A stretch of 64,000 nt of DNA from assembly GCF_000685015.1 (NCBI RefSeq), contig NZ_BAYA01000018.1:62001-126000 (forward strand). Reading direction: 5' to 3'. Under the pieces are notes generated by a model. That model was not told the DNA's origin, did no database searches, and was given only the letters and a program-made list of their open reading frames with translations. Below, piece after piece: positions 49,556 to 58,209 of this stretch. Within the stretch, counting starts at the first letter, position 1, and every line of letters starts with the position of its first letter. The position numbers were made by a program, and so were the translations under genes. This DNA comes from Paraburkholderia bannensis NBRC 103871. Its GTDB lineage: Bacteria > Pseudomonadota > Gammaproteobacteria > Burkholderiales > Burkholderiaceae.

Positions 49556-50458
49556 TTACCCGGTGCGCTCCATTTGCAGCGCCTGGTTCATGGCCATTGC
49601 ATCGCGTTTGGGCGACTGGCCGAACATGCGCACATATTCGCGGCTGAATTGCGACGCGCTTTCGTAGCCCACTTCGAACGACGCGGTCTCGACATTCGCC
49701 GCGCACGAAATCATCAGCCGCCGCGCTTCGAGCAGGCGCAACTGCTTCTGATATTGCAGCGGCGTCAACGAGGTCAGCGTCTTGAACTGGCGATGAAACG
49801 CCGAAAGACTCATCTGCGCGATTTCCGCGAGTTCCTCGATGCGCACGCTTTCCCTGAACCGCGCGCGCAGGTTGTGCATGGCGCCGATCACGCGCTGCGA
49901 CGGGCTGTTCACCAGTGTCAGCCGCGCGATATCGGCGCCCTGTGCGCCCGTGAGCAGCCAGTAGCCGATCTCGCGCAGGATCAGCGGGCGCAGCACCGCA
50001 ATCGCCTGCGGTGTTTCGAGCAGGCGCGCCATGCGCCACGCGCAATCGGCAAGCGGCCCGTCGAAGTCGGCGACGAAGATGCCCGCGCCAGGCGTGTCGC
50101 CAGGCAAGGGTGGTGTTTCGAGTTCGTCGGCGACGCTGCGCATCACGGTGAAATCCAGCTCAATCGCCATCACGAGGCATGGCTCGCCGGGACTGGCTTC
50201 GACCACGCGGCCAATCGACGGGGCTTCGACACCGATCACCAGCGCCTGCCCCGCGTTGTACACCAGCTGGTTGCCGCCGAACGTCGCCCATTTCGCGCCC
50301 TGCGCGACGATGCATAACGCGGGCTTCGAGATCATGTGCGAGGGCGGTTTCGGTTGATCCGAACGCATCACGGCCACGCCGGGGATGGGCGTCATAAACG
50401 GACTTGCGCCGGACTGGCGCTGCGTGAAGCGCAACAGCACATCGGCGAGTGGGTTCAT
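49556..50458 (-). CDS. AraC-family regulator (AraC_N domain)
   Basis: About 300 residues. The N-terminal AraC_N domain (PFMTPIPGVAVMRSDQPKPP, ALCIVAQGAKWATFGGNQLVYNAG) is followed by two C-terminal helix-turn-helices (IEELAEIAQMSLSAFHRQFKTLTSLTPLQYQKQL and VETASFEVGYESASQFSREYVRMFG). Typical of regulators that turn on aldehyde or alcohol oxidoreductases. Divergent from an SDR gene with 138 bases between, so the SDR is the likely target. ATG 50467 in frame is an alternative start. Neither has a strong ribosome site. Confidence 0.85.
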   Translation of the reverse strand: MNPLADVLLRFTQRQSGASPFMTPIPGVAVMRSDQPKPPSHMISKPALCIVAQGAKWATFGGNQLVYNAGQALVIGVEAPSIGRVVEASPGEPCLVMAIELDFTVMRSVADELETPPLPGDTPGAGIFVADFDGPLADCAWRMARLLETPQAIAVLRPLILREIGYWLLTGAQGADIARLTLVNSPSQRVIGAMHNLRARFRESVRIEELAEIAQMSLSAFHRQFKTLTSLTPLQYQKQLRLLEARRLMISCAANVETASFEVGYESASQFSREYVRMFGQSPKRDAMAMNQALQMERTG

Positions 50459-50596
50459 CGGGTGCATTGGGCGGATCAGGCTGAGCAGGATCAGGCAGGA
50501 AATCGGCGAGTTTCGGCATTCTAGCCTCGCGGCGCGCTCGACATAATGAACCCGTGCGCCAATCTACGGCGACGCAAACTTACAGGAGCCTCAATC

Positions 50597-51355
50597 ATGG
50601 CAAGCAGCAAAATCGCGATCGTGACGGGTGGCAGCCGCGGCATTGGCCGTGACGCCGTGCTCTGTCTCGCCAGGCGCGGCGTGGATACGATTCTCACCTA
50701 CAAGTCCAACCGCGAGGAAGCCGATAAGGTCGTGGCGCTGGTCGAGCAGGCAGGCGCGCGCGCCGTAGCCTTGCAGCTCGATACCGGCGCTTCGGGCACC
50801 TTTGGCGGTTTCGCCGAAGCCGTACGCGCGGCGCTCGGCACGCTGGGCGCGCAACGCTTCGATTACCTCGTGAATAACGCTGGCATTTCGTCGAGCGCGA
50901 ATCTCGAATCGATTACCGAAGCGGAAATGGACGCGCTTTACGACGTGCATTTCAAGGGCGTGCTGTTTCTCACGCAAAAGCTGCTGCCGCTCATCAACGA
51001 TGGCGGGCGCATCGTGAATATTTCCTCGGGCCTTGCGCGCTTTGCCATGCCAAACCGCATCGGCTACGGCTCCATCAAGGCCGCCGTGGAAGCGCTGACG
51101 CGCTATATGGCGGTGGAACTGGCGCCGCGCCGCATCGCCGTCAACGTCGTCGCGCCAGGCGCAATTGCCACCGATTTCAGCGGCGGCATCGTGCGCGACA
51201 ATCCGCAGGTCAACAAAGCGGTGGCGGATCATACGGCGCTCGGCCGGGTCGGCCTGCCGCAGGACGTGGGCCCCGTTATCGCGGGACTGCTCTCCGATGA
51301 ATTCGGCTGGGTGAACGCGCAACGTATCGAAGTGGCGGGCGGCATTCACATCTAG
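50597..51355 (+). CDS. Short-chain dehydrogenase/reductase (SDR)
   Basis: 252 residues. Cofactor motif TGGSRGIGRDAVL near residue 11 (TGxxxGIG), NNAG at LVNNAGIS, catalytic Ser in NISSGLARF and YGSIK (Tyr, Lys) after it. C-terminal VAPGAIATDFSGG and AGGIHI complete a classical SDR. ATG 50597 has AGGAGCC upstream. It oxidises or reduces a small hydroxy/keto compound with NAD(P). Divergent from an AraC regulator that probably controls it. Confidence 0.9.
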   Translation: MASSKIAIVTGGSRGIGRDAVLCLARRGVDTILTYKSNREEADKVVALVEQAGARAVALQLDTGASGTFGGFAEAVRAALGTLGAQRFDYLVNNAGISSSANLESITEAEMDALYDVHFKGVLFLTQKLLPLINDGGRIVNISSGLARFAMPNRIGYGSIKAAVEALTRYMAVELAPRRIAVNVVAPGAIATDFSGGIVRDNPQVNKAVADHTALGRVGLPQDVGPVIAGLLSDEFGWVNAQRIEVAGGIHI

Positions 51356-51569
51356 CCGTCGCCAGCAGCGCGGGCAAGCGCCATTCATTGCGCAGAGGAA
51401 TTGGCGCCGCCCTTGCTGCCCTTTTTCGGTTTTGCGGTTTTTGCGGTTTTGCCCCCCCCGGGCAAGCAAATTGCTCTCGCAGTGCGCGGCCACGCAAGCC
51501 CAACGCTGGTCTCACGCTGGCCCCACGCTGGCCCCTTTTCCGGCCGCCTCACCACAGGGAGAATCCGCA
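51356..51569. other. Low-complexity spacer with C8 run
   Basis: Includes TTTTTCGG/TTTTGCGG stretches (51422-51450) and an eight-C run at 51452-51459, which may be prone to slippage. No gene seen before the small His-rich protein. Confidence 0.4.
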
Positions 51570-51704
51570 ATGAAAAAGCTGCTTCTGATCGCTGCTACGA
51601 CGCTCGTTTCGCTCGCCGCCGTGCAACCGGCTTTCGCTTACGACCACCATAATTGCCACAAGGTGCGCGTGCATCACCATTGGGAGACGCGCTGCCACCA
51701 TTGA
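51570..51704 (+). CDS. Small exported His-rich protein (HHHH-motif type)
   Basis: 44 residues: signal peptide MKKLLLIAATTLVSLAAVQPAFA and a 21-residue mature part (YDHHNCHKVRVHHHWETRCHH) with eight His and two Cys. Preceded by GGGAGAATCCGCA. Such tiny periplasmic His-rich peptides are annotated in Burkholderia and may bind metal ions. It is the only gene between the SDR and the YaiI-like gene. Function unknown. Confidence 0.7.
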   Translation: MKKLLLIAATTLVSLAAVQPAFAYDHHNCHKVRVHHHWETRCHH

Positions 51705-51773
51705 TGCCGATGGTGATGCCGGCGCGGCGCGGACGCGCTATGATCCCCGTTTGATTTTTTCGGAAGATTGTCC

Positions 51774-52241
51774 GTGCAGATTCTCGTCGACGCCGACGCT
51801 TGTCCGTCCGTCATCAAAGACATGTTGTTCCGGGCCGCGCGCCGCGTCGAGGTCTGCGTGACGCTGGTCGCCAACCAGTATCTGCGCACGCCGCCCTCGC
51901 CGTTCATCAAGGCCATCCAGGTGCCGGCGGGTTTCGACGTTGCCGATAACCGCATCGTCGAACTCGCCGAATCCGGCGACCTCGTGATTACCGCGGATAT
52001 TCCGCTGGCCGCGGCCGTGCTGGACAAAGGCGCGCATGCGCTCGACCCGCGCGGCAACTGGTTCACGCCCGACACCATCAAGGAGCGTCTCACCATGCGC
52101 GACGTGATGGATCAATTGCGCAGCACCGGCATTGAAACGGGTGGCCCTGCGCCTTTTTCCACGCGCGACAGCAATACCTTCGCCAGCCAGCTCGACCGCT
52201 TCCTGGCGCGGCATGCCAATAAGCCTGGCAAACCGAACTAA
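51774..52241 (+). CDS. UPF0178 (YaiI/YqxD, DUF188) protein
   Basis: 155 residues from GTG 51774, with GGAAG upstream (a TTG at 51768 would be too close to it). The family core QILVDADACPSVIKDMLFRAA, then VANQYL and PAGFDVADNRIVELAESGDLVITADIPLAA, with NTFASQLDRFLAR near the end, is the full DUF188 domain, a PIN-like fold. Predicted nuclease-related, function not established. Monocistronic. Confidence 0.9.
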   Translation: MQILVDADACPSVIKDMLFRAARRVEVCVTLVANQYLRTPPSPFIKAIQVPAGFDVADNRIVELAESGDLVITADIPLAAAVLDKGAHALDPRGNWFTPDTIKERLTMRDVMDQLRSTGIETGGPAPFSTRDSNTFASQLDRFLARHANKPGKPN

Positions 52242-52250
52242 TCCGCCGAA

Positions 52251-54962
52251 CTACACCGCGCCCATTTCCGCCGCCAGCGGCACGTTGCCCGATGCGCCCA
52301 GCGCGTGCGGCTGCAACATCAGCGCAACCAGCGCCGTCCAGCCGGTCTGGTGCGAAGCGCCTATGCCCCGCCCGTTGTCGCCATGAAAATACTCGTGAAA
52401 CAGCACGAGATCGCGGCAGCGCGGATCGGCCTGCAACTGCGCATACGCACCCATCACGGGGCGCTCGCCCTTGTGGTCGAGCAAAAAAAGCGTGGTCACG
52501 CGCCGCGCGAGCTCATCGGCGATCTGCGCGAGCGAAAGTTTTTTGCCCGATCCGGTGGGATATTCGACGAGAAAATCGTCGCCGTAATAGCGGTGGAATT
52601 CGTATAACGATTCGATCAGCAGATAATTGACCGGCATCCAGATCGGCCCGCGCCAGTTCGAATTGCCGCCGAAGACGCGCGAATCCGATTCCCCCGGCAG
52701 ATATTGCACGCCAAAATTGCAACCGTTGTAGCGATACACGAAGGGCTCATCCAGGTGCGTGCGCGAGAGCGCCCGCACGCCATGCGCCGAAAGGAATTCG
52801 CTTTCGTCCAGCACGCGCTTCAGCAGCGCCTTCATGCGATGCCCGCGCAATAGCGAGAGCAACAGCGAATTGCCCTTGCCCGGCTGGTTCCAGCGCGACA
52901 CCAGACGCGCCAGGTCAGGACGATGTTCGAGAAACCAGACCAGCCGGTCGCGCAGGCCAGGCAGGCCGCCGTGCACCTGCTCCTCCAGCACGCGCACCGC
53001 GAAGAACGGAATCAGGCCGACAATCGAGCGCATGCGCAGCGGCTCGGTGGTGCCATCGGGCAGCCGCAGCTTGTCGTAGAAGAACTCGTCGACGCTGTCC
53101 CACAGGCCCGTATCGCAGCCATCGTCGCAACTGACCGCGCCCGCGATATACAGGAAGTGCTCGAAAAACTTCACGCCGATATCGACGAACACGTGATTGT
53201 CGAAAGCCAGTTCGAGCGCGATGCGCATGAGATCGAGCGCATAGGCGGCCATCCATGCGGTGCCGTCCGCCTGGTCGAGACGCCCGCCCGTCGGCAACGG
53301 CGACGAGCGATCGAAAATCCCCACGTTGTCCAGCCCAAGAAAGCCGCCCTGAAAAATGTTATGGCCGTCGGCGTCCTTGCGGTTCACCCACCACGAAAAA
53401 TTCAGCAGCAGCTTGTGGAAGACGCGTTCGAGGAACTCGCGGTCGCCGCGACCGGTGACGGCGCGGTCGATCTCGTAGACGCGCCATGCAGCCCACGCAT
53501 GAACCGGCGGATTCGCGTCGCCGAATGCCCATTCGTAAGCGGGAAGCTGGCCGTTGGGGTGCTGGTAGCGATCCTTGACCAGCAGCAGCATCTGTTTTTT
53601 CGCGAACATCGGATCGATCAGCGCAAACGCGACCGCCTGAAACGCGAGATCCCACGACGCGTACCACGGATATTCCCATTTGTCCGGCATCGAGAGGATG
53701 TCGGCATTGCACAGATGCAGCCAGTCCGCGTTGCGCCCGCGCCTGCGGCTCGCGGGCGGCGTGGGTTGCAGCGGGTCGCCTTCCATCCAGCGATGCACGT
53801 CGTACTCGTAATACTGCTTCGACCACAGCAGGCCCGCGAGCGCCTGGCGCTGCACGAGGCGCGCATCGGCGCTGTCGATATCGCGCTGGAGCGCGTCGTA
53901 GAACGCGTCCGCTTCGGCGATGCGCTGGGCGAAAAGCGCGTCGATGTCGAGCGGCACGTCGTCCTTCGGCGCGGACACCGGCCGCCAGCGGAACGTGACG
54001 ACGGCCCGGCTGTGCGCGGCCAGTTCGAGATGCACGCGCGCGGCCGCCCGGGTGCCCGCGTCGCGGCGGATCGCGCTTTCATCGCCATGCACGATGTAAT
54101 CGTTGAAGCCGTCCTTGAACGGCCCCGCGCCGTCCATGTCGAACAGGCGCTTCACGTTGGTATCGTTCTCGCAGAACAGCCACTCGACGCTCATCGCGTC
54201 CTTCGATGCGGCGGTCACGATCAGCGGCTCGTGCTTGTCGCCGCGCGCGAGCACATGATCGCCCTGCGCCGCCGATACAAACGTGAGCGACGGCTTGCCG
54301 GTCATCGCTTTCCACGACCAGGTATTGCGCGCCCAGATCTGCGGCAGCACATCGATGGACGCGTGACGTCCCGCGCGGTTCTCCACGGTAACGCGCATCA
54401 CCACGTCTTCCGGCGTGTGCTTCGCATATTCGATCTGGACATCGAAATAATTTTCGTCGTCGAATACACCGGTATCGAGAATTTCGTATTCGGGCACCTG
54501 GGTGCTGCGCCGCGCATTCTCGTCGACCAGATCCTGGTACGGAAACGCCGCCTGCGGATACTTGTAGAGCATGCGCATGTACGAATGCGTGGGCGTGCCG
54601 TCCAGGTAGAAGTACAGCTCCTTGACGTCCTCGCCATGATTGCCCTGCGCGTTGGTGAGGCCGAACAGGCGTTCCTTCAGGATCGGGTCGCGGCCGTTCC
54701 AGAGCGCCAGTGCGACGCACCAGCCCAGCCGTTCGTCGGCGAAACCGCCCAGGCCGTCCTCGCCCCAGCGATAGGCCCGCATCCGTGCGTGATCGTGCGG
54801 AAAATAGTCCCACGCGGTGCCGTGCTCGCTGTAGTCCTCGCGCACCGTGCCCCACTGGCGCTCGCTCAGGTACGGCCCCCAGCGCTGCCAGCGGGCGTAG
54901 TCGCTCGAATAGAGGCGTTTGCCTTCGGCGGTGAGATCGAGACCGGCGGCGCGCTGCAGCAT
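52251..54962 (-). CDS. GH63-family (MGH1-like) glycoside hydrolase
   Basis: 903 residues (ATG 54962; ATG 54968 would sit against its own GGGGG site). The N-terminal part (YARWQRWGPYLSERQWGTVREDYSE, AWDYFPHDHARMRAYRWGEDGLGG) and the barrel with YYEYDVHRWMEGD, PDKWEYPWYASWDLAFQAVAFALID, FQGGFLGLDNVGIFDRSSPLP, SNWRGPIWMPVNYLLIESL match the (alpha/alpha)6 GH63 family. Members hydrolyse mannosylglycerate, glucosylglycerate or glucosides. Upstream by 85 bases is the debranching-like gene on the same strand, suggesting an alpha-glucan or compatible-solute operon. Substrate not assigned. Confidence 0.85.
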   Translation of the reverse strand: MLQRAAGLDLTAEGKRLYSSDYARWQRWGPYLSERQWGTVREDYSEHGTAWDYFPHDHARMRAYRWGEDGLGGFADERLGWCVALALWNGRDPILKERLFGLTNAQGNHGEDVKELYFYLDGTPTHSYMRMLYKYPQAAFPYQDLVDENARRSTQVPEYEILDTGVFDDENYFDVQIEYAKHTPEDVVMRVTVENRAGRHASIDVLPQIWARNTWSWKAMTGKPSLTFVSAAQGDHVLARGDKHEPLIVTAASKDAMSVEWLFCENDTNVKRLFDMDGAGPFKDGFNDYIVHGDESAIRRDAGTRAAARVHLELAAHSRAVVTFRWRPVSAPKDDVPLDIDALFAQRIAEADAFYDALQRDIDSADARLVQRQALAGLLWSKQYYEYDVHRWMEGDPLQPTPPASRRRGRNADWLHLCNADILSMPDKWEYPWYASWDLAFQAVAFALIDPMFAKKQMLLLVKDRYQHPNGQLPAYEWAFGDANPPVHAWAAWRVYEIDRAVTGRGDREFLERVFHKLLLNFSWWVNRKDADGHNIFQGGFLGLDNVGIFDRSSPLPTGGRLDQADGTAWMAAYALDLMRIALELAFDNHVFVDIGVKFFEHFLYIAGAVSCDDGCDTGLWDSVDEFFYDKLRLPDGTTEPLRMRSIVGLIPFFAVRVLEEQVHGGLPGLRDRLVWFLEHRPDLARLVSRWNQPGKGNSLLLSLLRGHRMKALLKRVLDESEFLSAHGVRALSRTHLDEPFVYRYNGCNFGVQYLPGESDSRVFGGNSNWRGPIWMPVNYLLIESLYEFHRYYGDDFLVEYPTGSGKKLSLAQIADELARRVTTLFLLDHKGERPVMGAYAQLQADPRCRDLVLFHEYFHGDNGRGIGASHQTGWTALVALMLQPHALGASGNVPLAAEMGAV

Positions 54963-55047
54963 GGGCATCCCCCTTGTTCTGGGTCGGCTGGGTCGGCGCG
55001 CGGGCGCGCCGGGAGCCTCATGCTAGCGCGGTTTGATGCTTGCCGGC

Positions 55048-57021
55048 TCAGCCAGTTACGTCCAGCCGCCCGAGGATGCGCAGCAACTCGCCAAGCGACC
55101 ACGCCTGGAACGGCGTGCCGCCCGCATGATGCGGCGCATCGCCATCGGCGACTTCGCTGACGTGATCGAGACCGGCCTCGTCCAGATGCGCGAGCAGCGG
55201 CGCGACAAAACGCGTGTACGCGATTGCGCGTTGCGCCGCGTCATCGCCGTGCACGTGCAGCCACGCGTCCACGAAAGCGCCCAGCAGCCACGGCCAGACC
55301 GTGCCCTGGTGATACGCGCCGTCGCGCTCCAGCACGCCGCCCGCATAGCGCCCGCGATACGCGGGGTCGGACGGCGCGAGCGTGCGCAGCCCCATGGGCG
55401 TGAGCAGATGGGTCTCGACCTGCGCGACGACGGCGCGCGCCGCCTCGCCTTCGAGCAGCGCGAACGGCAAGCCGCCCACCGCGAACACCTGATTGGGCCG
55501 GATCGAGCGATCGACCTGGCCATCGACATGATCCACGTCGATCACGTCGAATAGCGCCCCCGTCGACGGATCGACAAAACGCTGCGCGAATGACGCGCTC
55601 GCACGCGCCTCAAGCTCGCGCCAGCGCGTGTCCCACGCGAGCGCAATGCGCAGTGCGTTGATCCACAGCGCCTGGATCTCGACCGGCTTGCCGATGCGCG
55701 GCGTGACGACCCAGTCGCCCGCTTTCGCGTCCATCCACGTGAGCTGCACGCCGGGCACGCCCGCGCGCAGCAGTCCGTCGCGCGCATCGGCGCCGATGCG
55801 GTAGCGTGTACCGCGCGCGTAGCCATCGAGGATCGCGTCGACGGCGTCTTGCAGCACGCGCCGCGTGAGCGCGGGTGTTTCCGCCGATGCGAAAAAATCG
55901 TGCACCGCCACGACGAACCACAGCGACGCATCGACCGAGTTGTATTCGGGCGCGCCGCCCGCATCGGGAAAGCGGTTCGGCAGCATCCCTTCGGAAACGG
56001 TAGCCGCCCATTCGAGCAGGATCGCGCCCACGTCTTCGCGCGCTTGTGCGCCATGACGCTCATTCGCTGCGTTCGAGAGCAGCAGGCCGCGGATCGCAAT
56101 AAACGTGTCGCGGCCCCAATCGGTGAACCACGGATAGCCCGCGACGATCGTGCGGCCGTCGCCGCGCGCCACCCCATAGGCGCGCGCCGAACGTTGCAGC
56201 CGCGTGGCGAAACCCGCCCTGCGCAGGGCTTCCAGCCCGGCCAGGCGTTGCGCGCGGTTCATCGCACCTTCGCCTGGATCGGCAACGCCGGGTTGCGTCT
56301 GCGCGCGCAGCAGCAACACCGCATCGCCCTTGCCGAGGTCGAACGAGAACACGCCTGGCGTCGCAAGATCCTCGATACAGTCGAGGCCCCGCTCCTGCTC
56401 GCGCGCATAGTAAAAGTGGCGATACCAGTCCGGCGCATGCGTATAGCTGCCGTTCGATTGCGCGACGATTGCGGGCAGATCGCCGTAGGGCTGCCAGCGC
56501 ACCCGTTCGCCGTCGATGTGCGCATCGAAGGCGAACGCCGGATTTTCGTGATGGAGCGCGTGATAGTCGCGGCCCGATAGCAGCGGGCGCACTTTCAGCG
56601 TATAGGCGCTGGCGTCAGGCGGCGCTTCAAGCCGCCAGCGCAGCACGGTCTCGCGGCTCGCGCCGACAACGAACAGCCCGGCGACCAGCACGGCCGCCTC
56701 GTTCAAGCGGATGCGCCATTGCGGCCACGGCGCAGTATCGAAACCCAGCAGGCGGCTGGCAATATCGGCGGAAAGCAGATCGGGCCCATAGCGCTGCGCG
56801 GTGAGCGCGAGCTTGCCGCCGTCGTGTTCGAGCCAGGCTTCGATGCCGTTGACCAGCACCACGCGGCCAGTGGGCGGCTGGGTCGCCGTCAGCAGCAGCG
56901 CGTGATAGCGACGCGTGCGCGCGGTGCCGACCGTCCCCGACGCGAAGCCGCCCGCGCCGTCCGCTTCGAGCCATTCGTCGTCGAGGCGAGCGGTATCGAT
57001 GGGAGGGACAAGACGCGTCAT
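55048..57021 (-). CDS. Glycogen debranching enzyme-like protein (GDE, amylo-alpha-1,6-glucosidase)
   Basis: 657 residues. The N-terminal GDE_N domain has EWLEADGAGGFASGTVGTARTRRYHALLLTA, and the C-terminal GDE_C barrel holds GYPWFTDWGRDTFIAIRGLLL, SEGMLPNRFPDAGGAPEYNSVDASLWFVVAV, then TWMDAKAGDWVVTPRIGKPVEIQALW (GDE catalytic acid region) and YHQGTVWPWLLGAF. Acts on alpha-1,6 branch points or related glucosides. ATG 57021 has GAGGCCACCCG upstream. The frame is open to 57291, through the FKBP terminator. Precedes the GH63 gene by 85 bases on the same strand, so together they may process an alpha-glucan. Confidence 0.85.
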   Translation of the reverse strand: MTRLVPPIDTARLDDEWLEADGAGGFASGTVGTARTRRYHALLLTATQPPTGRVVLVNGIEAWLEHDGGKLALTAQRYGPDLLSADIASRLLGFDTAPWPQWRIRLNEAAVLVAGLFVVGASRETVLRWRLEAPPDASAYTLKVRPLLSGRDYHALHHENPAFAFDAHIDGERVRWQPYGDLPAIVAQSNGSYTHAPDWYRHFYYAREQERGLDCIEDLATPGVFSFDLGKGDAVLLLRAQTQPGVADPGEGAMNRAQRLAGLEALRRAGFATRLQRSARAYGVARGDGRTIVAGYPWFTDWGRDTFIAIRGLLLSNAANERHGAQAREDVGAILLEWAATVSEGMLPNRFPDAGGAPEYNSVDASLWFVVAVHDFFASAETPALTRRVLQDAVDAILDGYARGTRYRIGADARDGLLRAGVPGVQLTWMDAKAGDWVVTPRIGKPVEIQALWINALRIALAWDTRWRELEARASASFAQRFVDPSTGALFDVIDVDHVDGQVDRSIRPNQVFAVGGLPFALLEGEAARAVVAQVETHLLTPMGLRTLAPSDPAYRGRYAGGVLERDGAYHQGTVWPWLLGAFVDAWLHVHGDDAAQRAIAYTRFVAPLLAHLDEAGLDHVSEVADGDAPHHAGGTPFQAWSLGELLRILGRLDVTG

Positions 57022-57070
57022 CGGGTGGCCTCGCCGTGGAGGTTGACGGATGACGCGAGTGTAAAGGAAG

Positions 57071-57116
57071 CAAAAGCGGGAAGCGCCCGCGCCGCTTTCG
57101 CGGGACGGGCGCTTCC
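57071..57116 (-). terminator. Intrinsic terminator after the FKBP gene
   Basis: On the minus strand, GGAAGCGCCCG pairs with CGGGCGCTTCC (57106-57116 with 57079-57089) around a 16-base loop, followed by CGCTTTTGC. It begins 22 bases beyond the FKBP stop at 57138. Confidence 0.8.
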
Positions 57117-57137
57117 GGTCTGGCCTGCTGGCTGGAC

Positions 57138-57536
57138 TTACTGGCCGATGCCGAGCAGTTCGATTTCGAACGTGAGCGTGCTGTTCGGCGGGATCGGGCC
57201 GACTGCGCGGTCGCCGTAGGCCGTGTCGGCCGGGCAGGTCAGCTTCGCCTTGCCGCCGACCTTCATCTTCTGCACGCCTTGCGTCCAGCACGGGATCACG
57301 CGGTTCAGCGGGAAGCTGGCCGGGCCGCCGTGTTTGGCCGAAGCGTCGAACTCCGTGCCGTTCGCAAGCGTGCCGCGATAGTTCACGCGCACGACGTCTT
57401 CTGCGGACGGCGACGCGCCGGTGCCTTGCTTGAGCGTCTCGACCACCACGCCCGAGGGCAGCTTCTCGACAGGGTTGGCGGCGAAGGCGCTCGTTGCGAC
57501 GGTCGCAGCGGCAATCAAGGCAATCAGGGATTTCAT
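57138..57536 (-). CDS. FKBP-type peptidyl-prolyl isomerase, exported
   Basis: 132 residues. Signal peptide MKSLIALIAAATVATSAFA, then the FKBP core: DVVRVNYRGTLANGTEFDASAKHGGPASFPLNRVIPCWTQGVQKMKVGGKAKLTCPADTAYGD, ending IPPNSTLTFEIELLGIGQ. The aromatic binding-pocket residues (Tyr, Phe, Trp) are present. Periplasmic prolyl isomerase. ATG 57536 has GAGGAACTCGC upstream. Own terminator. Pentamer repeats lie about 80 bases upstream of the start. Confidence 0.93.
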   Translation of the reverse strand: MKSLIALIAAATVATSAFAANPVEKLPSGVVVETLKQGTGASPSAEDVVRVNYRGTLANGTEFDASAKHGGPASFPLNRVIPCWTQGVQKMKVGGKAKLTCPADTAYGDRAVGPIPPNSTLTFEIELLGIGQ

Positions 57537-57617
57537 GCGAGTTCCTCGTGGAATAGAGCGTCGATTATATCGGCTGGCTTGTCTGGCCCCGCAATCGGGT
57601 GGCAGGGCGCAGGATGC

Positions 57618-57657
57618 GGCACGGCACGGCACGGCACGACGCGACGCGACGCGACGC
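57618..57657. repeat. Pentamer tandem repeats (GGCAC)4 (GACGC)4
   Basis: Four exact GGCAC units (57618-57637) followed directly by four GACGC units (57638-57657), upstream of the FKBP gene and before the divergent small exported protein gene. Units of five bases would shift any frame on slippage and could alter spacing of the promoter. Confidence 0.85.
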
Positions 57658-57762
57658 GATTCGACGTTTTGCGCAGGATTGGCGACAATGCTCCCCACTT
57701 CTGTCTTCAAAACGCCTGAAACCGCGCTCCGCATGCCTCAGCGCGCGCCTTACCTGGAAAGC

Positions 57763-58209
57763 ATGATGAAACGACTGTTACAACGACTCATTTTCGCGGG
57801 ACTGTCGGCCTGCGCCCTCGCGACTGGCGCGCACGCGCAGGTCAGCGCGCCCGGCCCGTTCAACACGCCCGCGGGCACGTTCCAGTTCGTGCGCGACGAC
57901 CGCGATTTCGTGGCCATGCTCGATCGCGACATCATCGATCGCTTCGATGCGAAAACGCTCACGCATTTCGACGAGACGGGCGGCCAGGGTGACACGGTCT
58001 CGCGCGTGCTGGTGCAAAGCGCCTACGGCCCGGTGCTCTACGACCTGCGCCGCCAGCCGCCGCTCGTCCAGCACGTGCGCACCACCCTGACCGTCAAGCG
58101 CGTGTTCTGGCAGCCCGACGAAGTCGTGATGCAAGGCCCCGAGGGCTGGTTCCGCTTCAAGAACGGCACGCTCACGAAGCTGTCGTCGACGAAGATGACC
58201 TATCACTGA
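57763..58209 (+). CDS. Exported hypothetical protein
   Basis: 148 residues (ATGATG at 57763). Signal peptide LLQRLIFAGLSACALATGAHA, then a mature part with no cysteines and no known motif: FNTPAGTFQFVRDDRDFVAMLDRDIIDRFDAKTLTHFDE, later YDLRRQPPLVQHVRTTLTVKR and GPEGWFRFKNGTLTKLSS. Beta-rich and periplasmic by inference. Ends overlapping the convergent ankyrin gene by seven bases. No family recognised. Confidence 0.65.
   Translation: MMKRLLQRLIFAGLSACALATGAHAQVSAPGPFNTPAGTFQFVRDDRDFVAMLDRDIIDRFDAKTLTHFDETGGQGDTVSRVLVQSAYGPVLYDLRRQPPLVQHVRTTLTVKRVFWQPDEVVMQGPEGWFRFKNGTLTKLSSTKMTYH

Noticed and set aside
52923..55160. 745-codon plus-strand frame opposite the GH63 gene
   Set aside because: Shadow of a high-GC coding frame; GH63 motifs are unambiguous on the minus strand.
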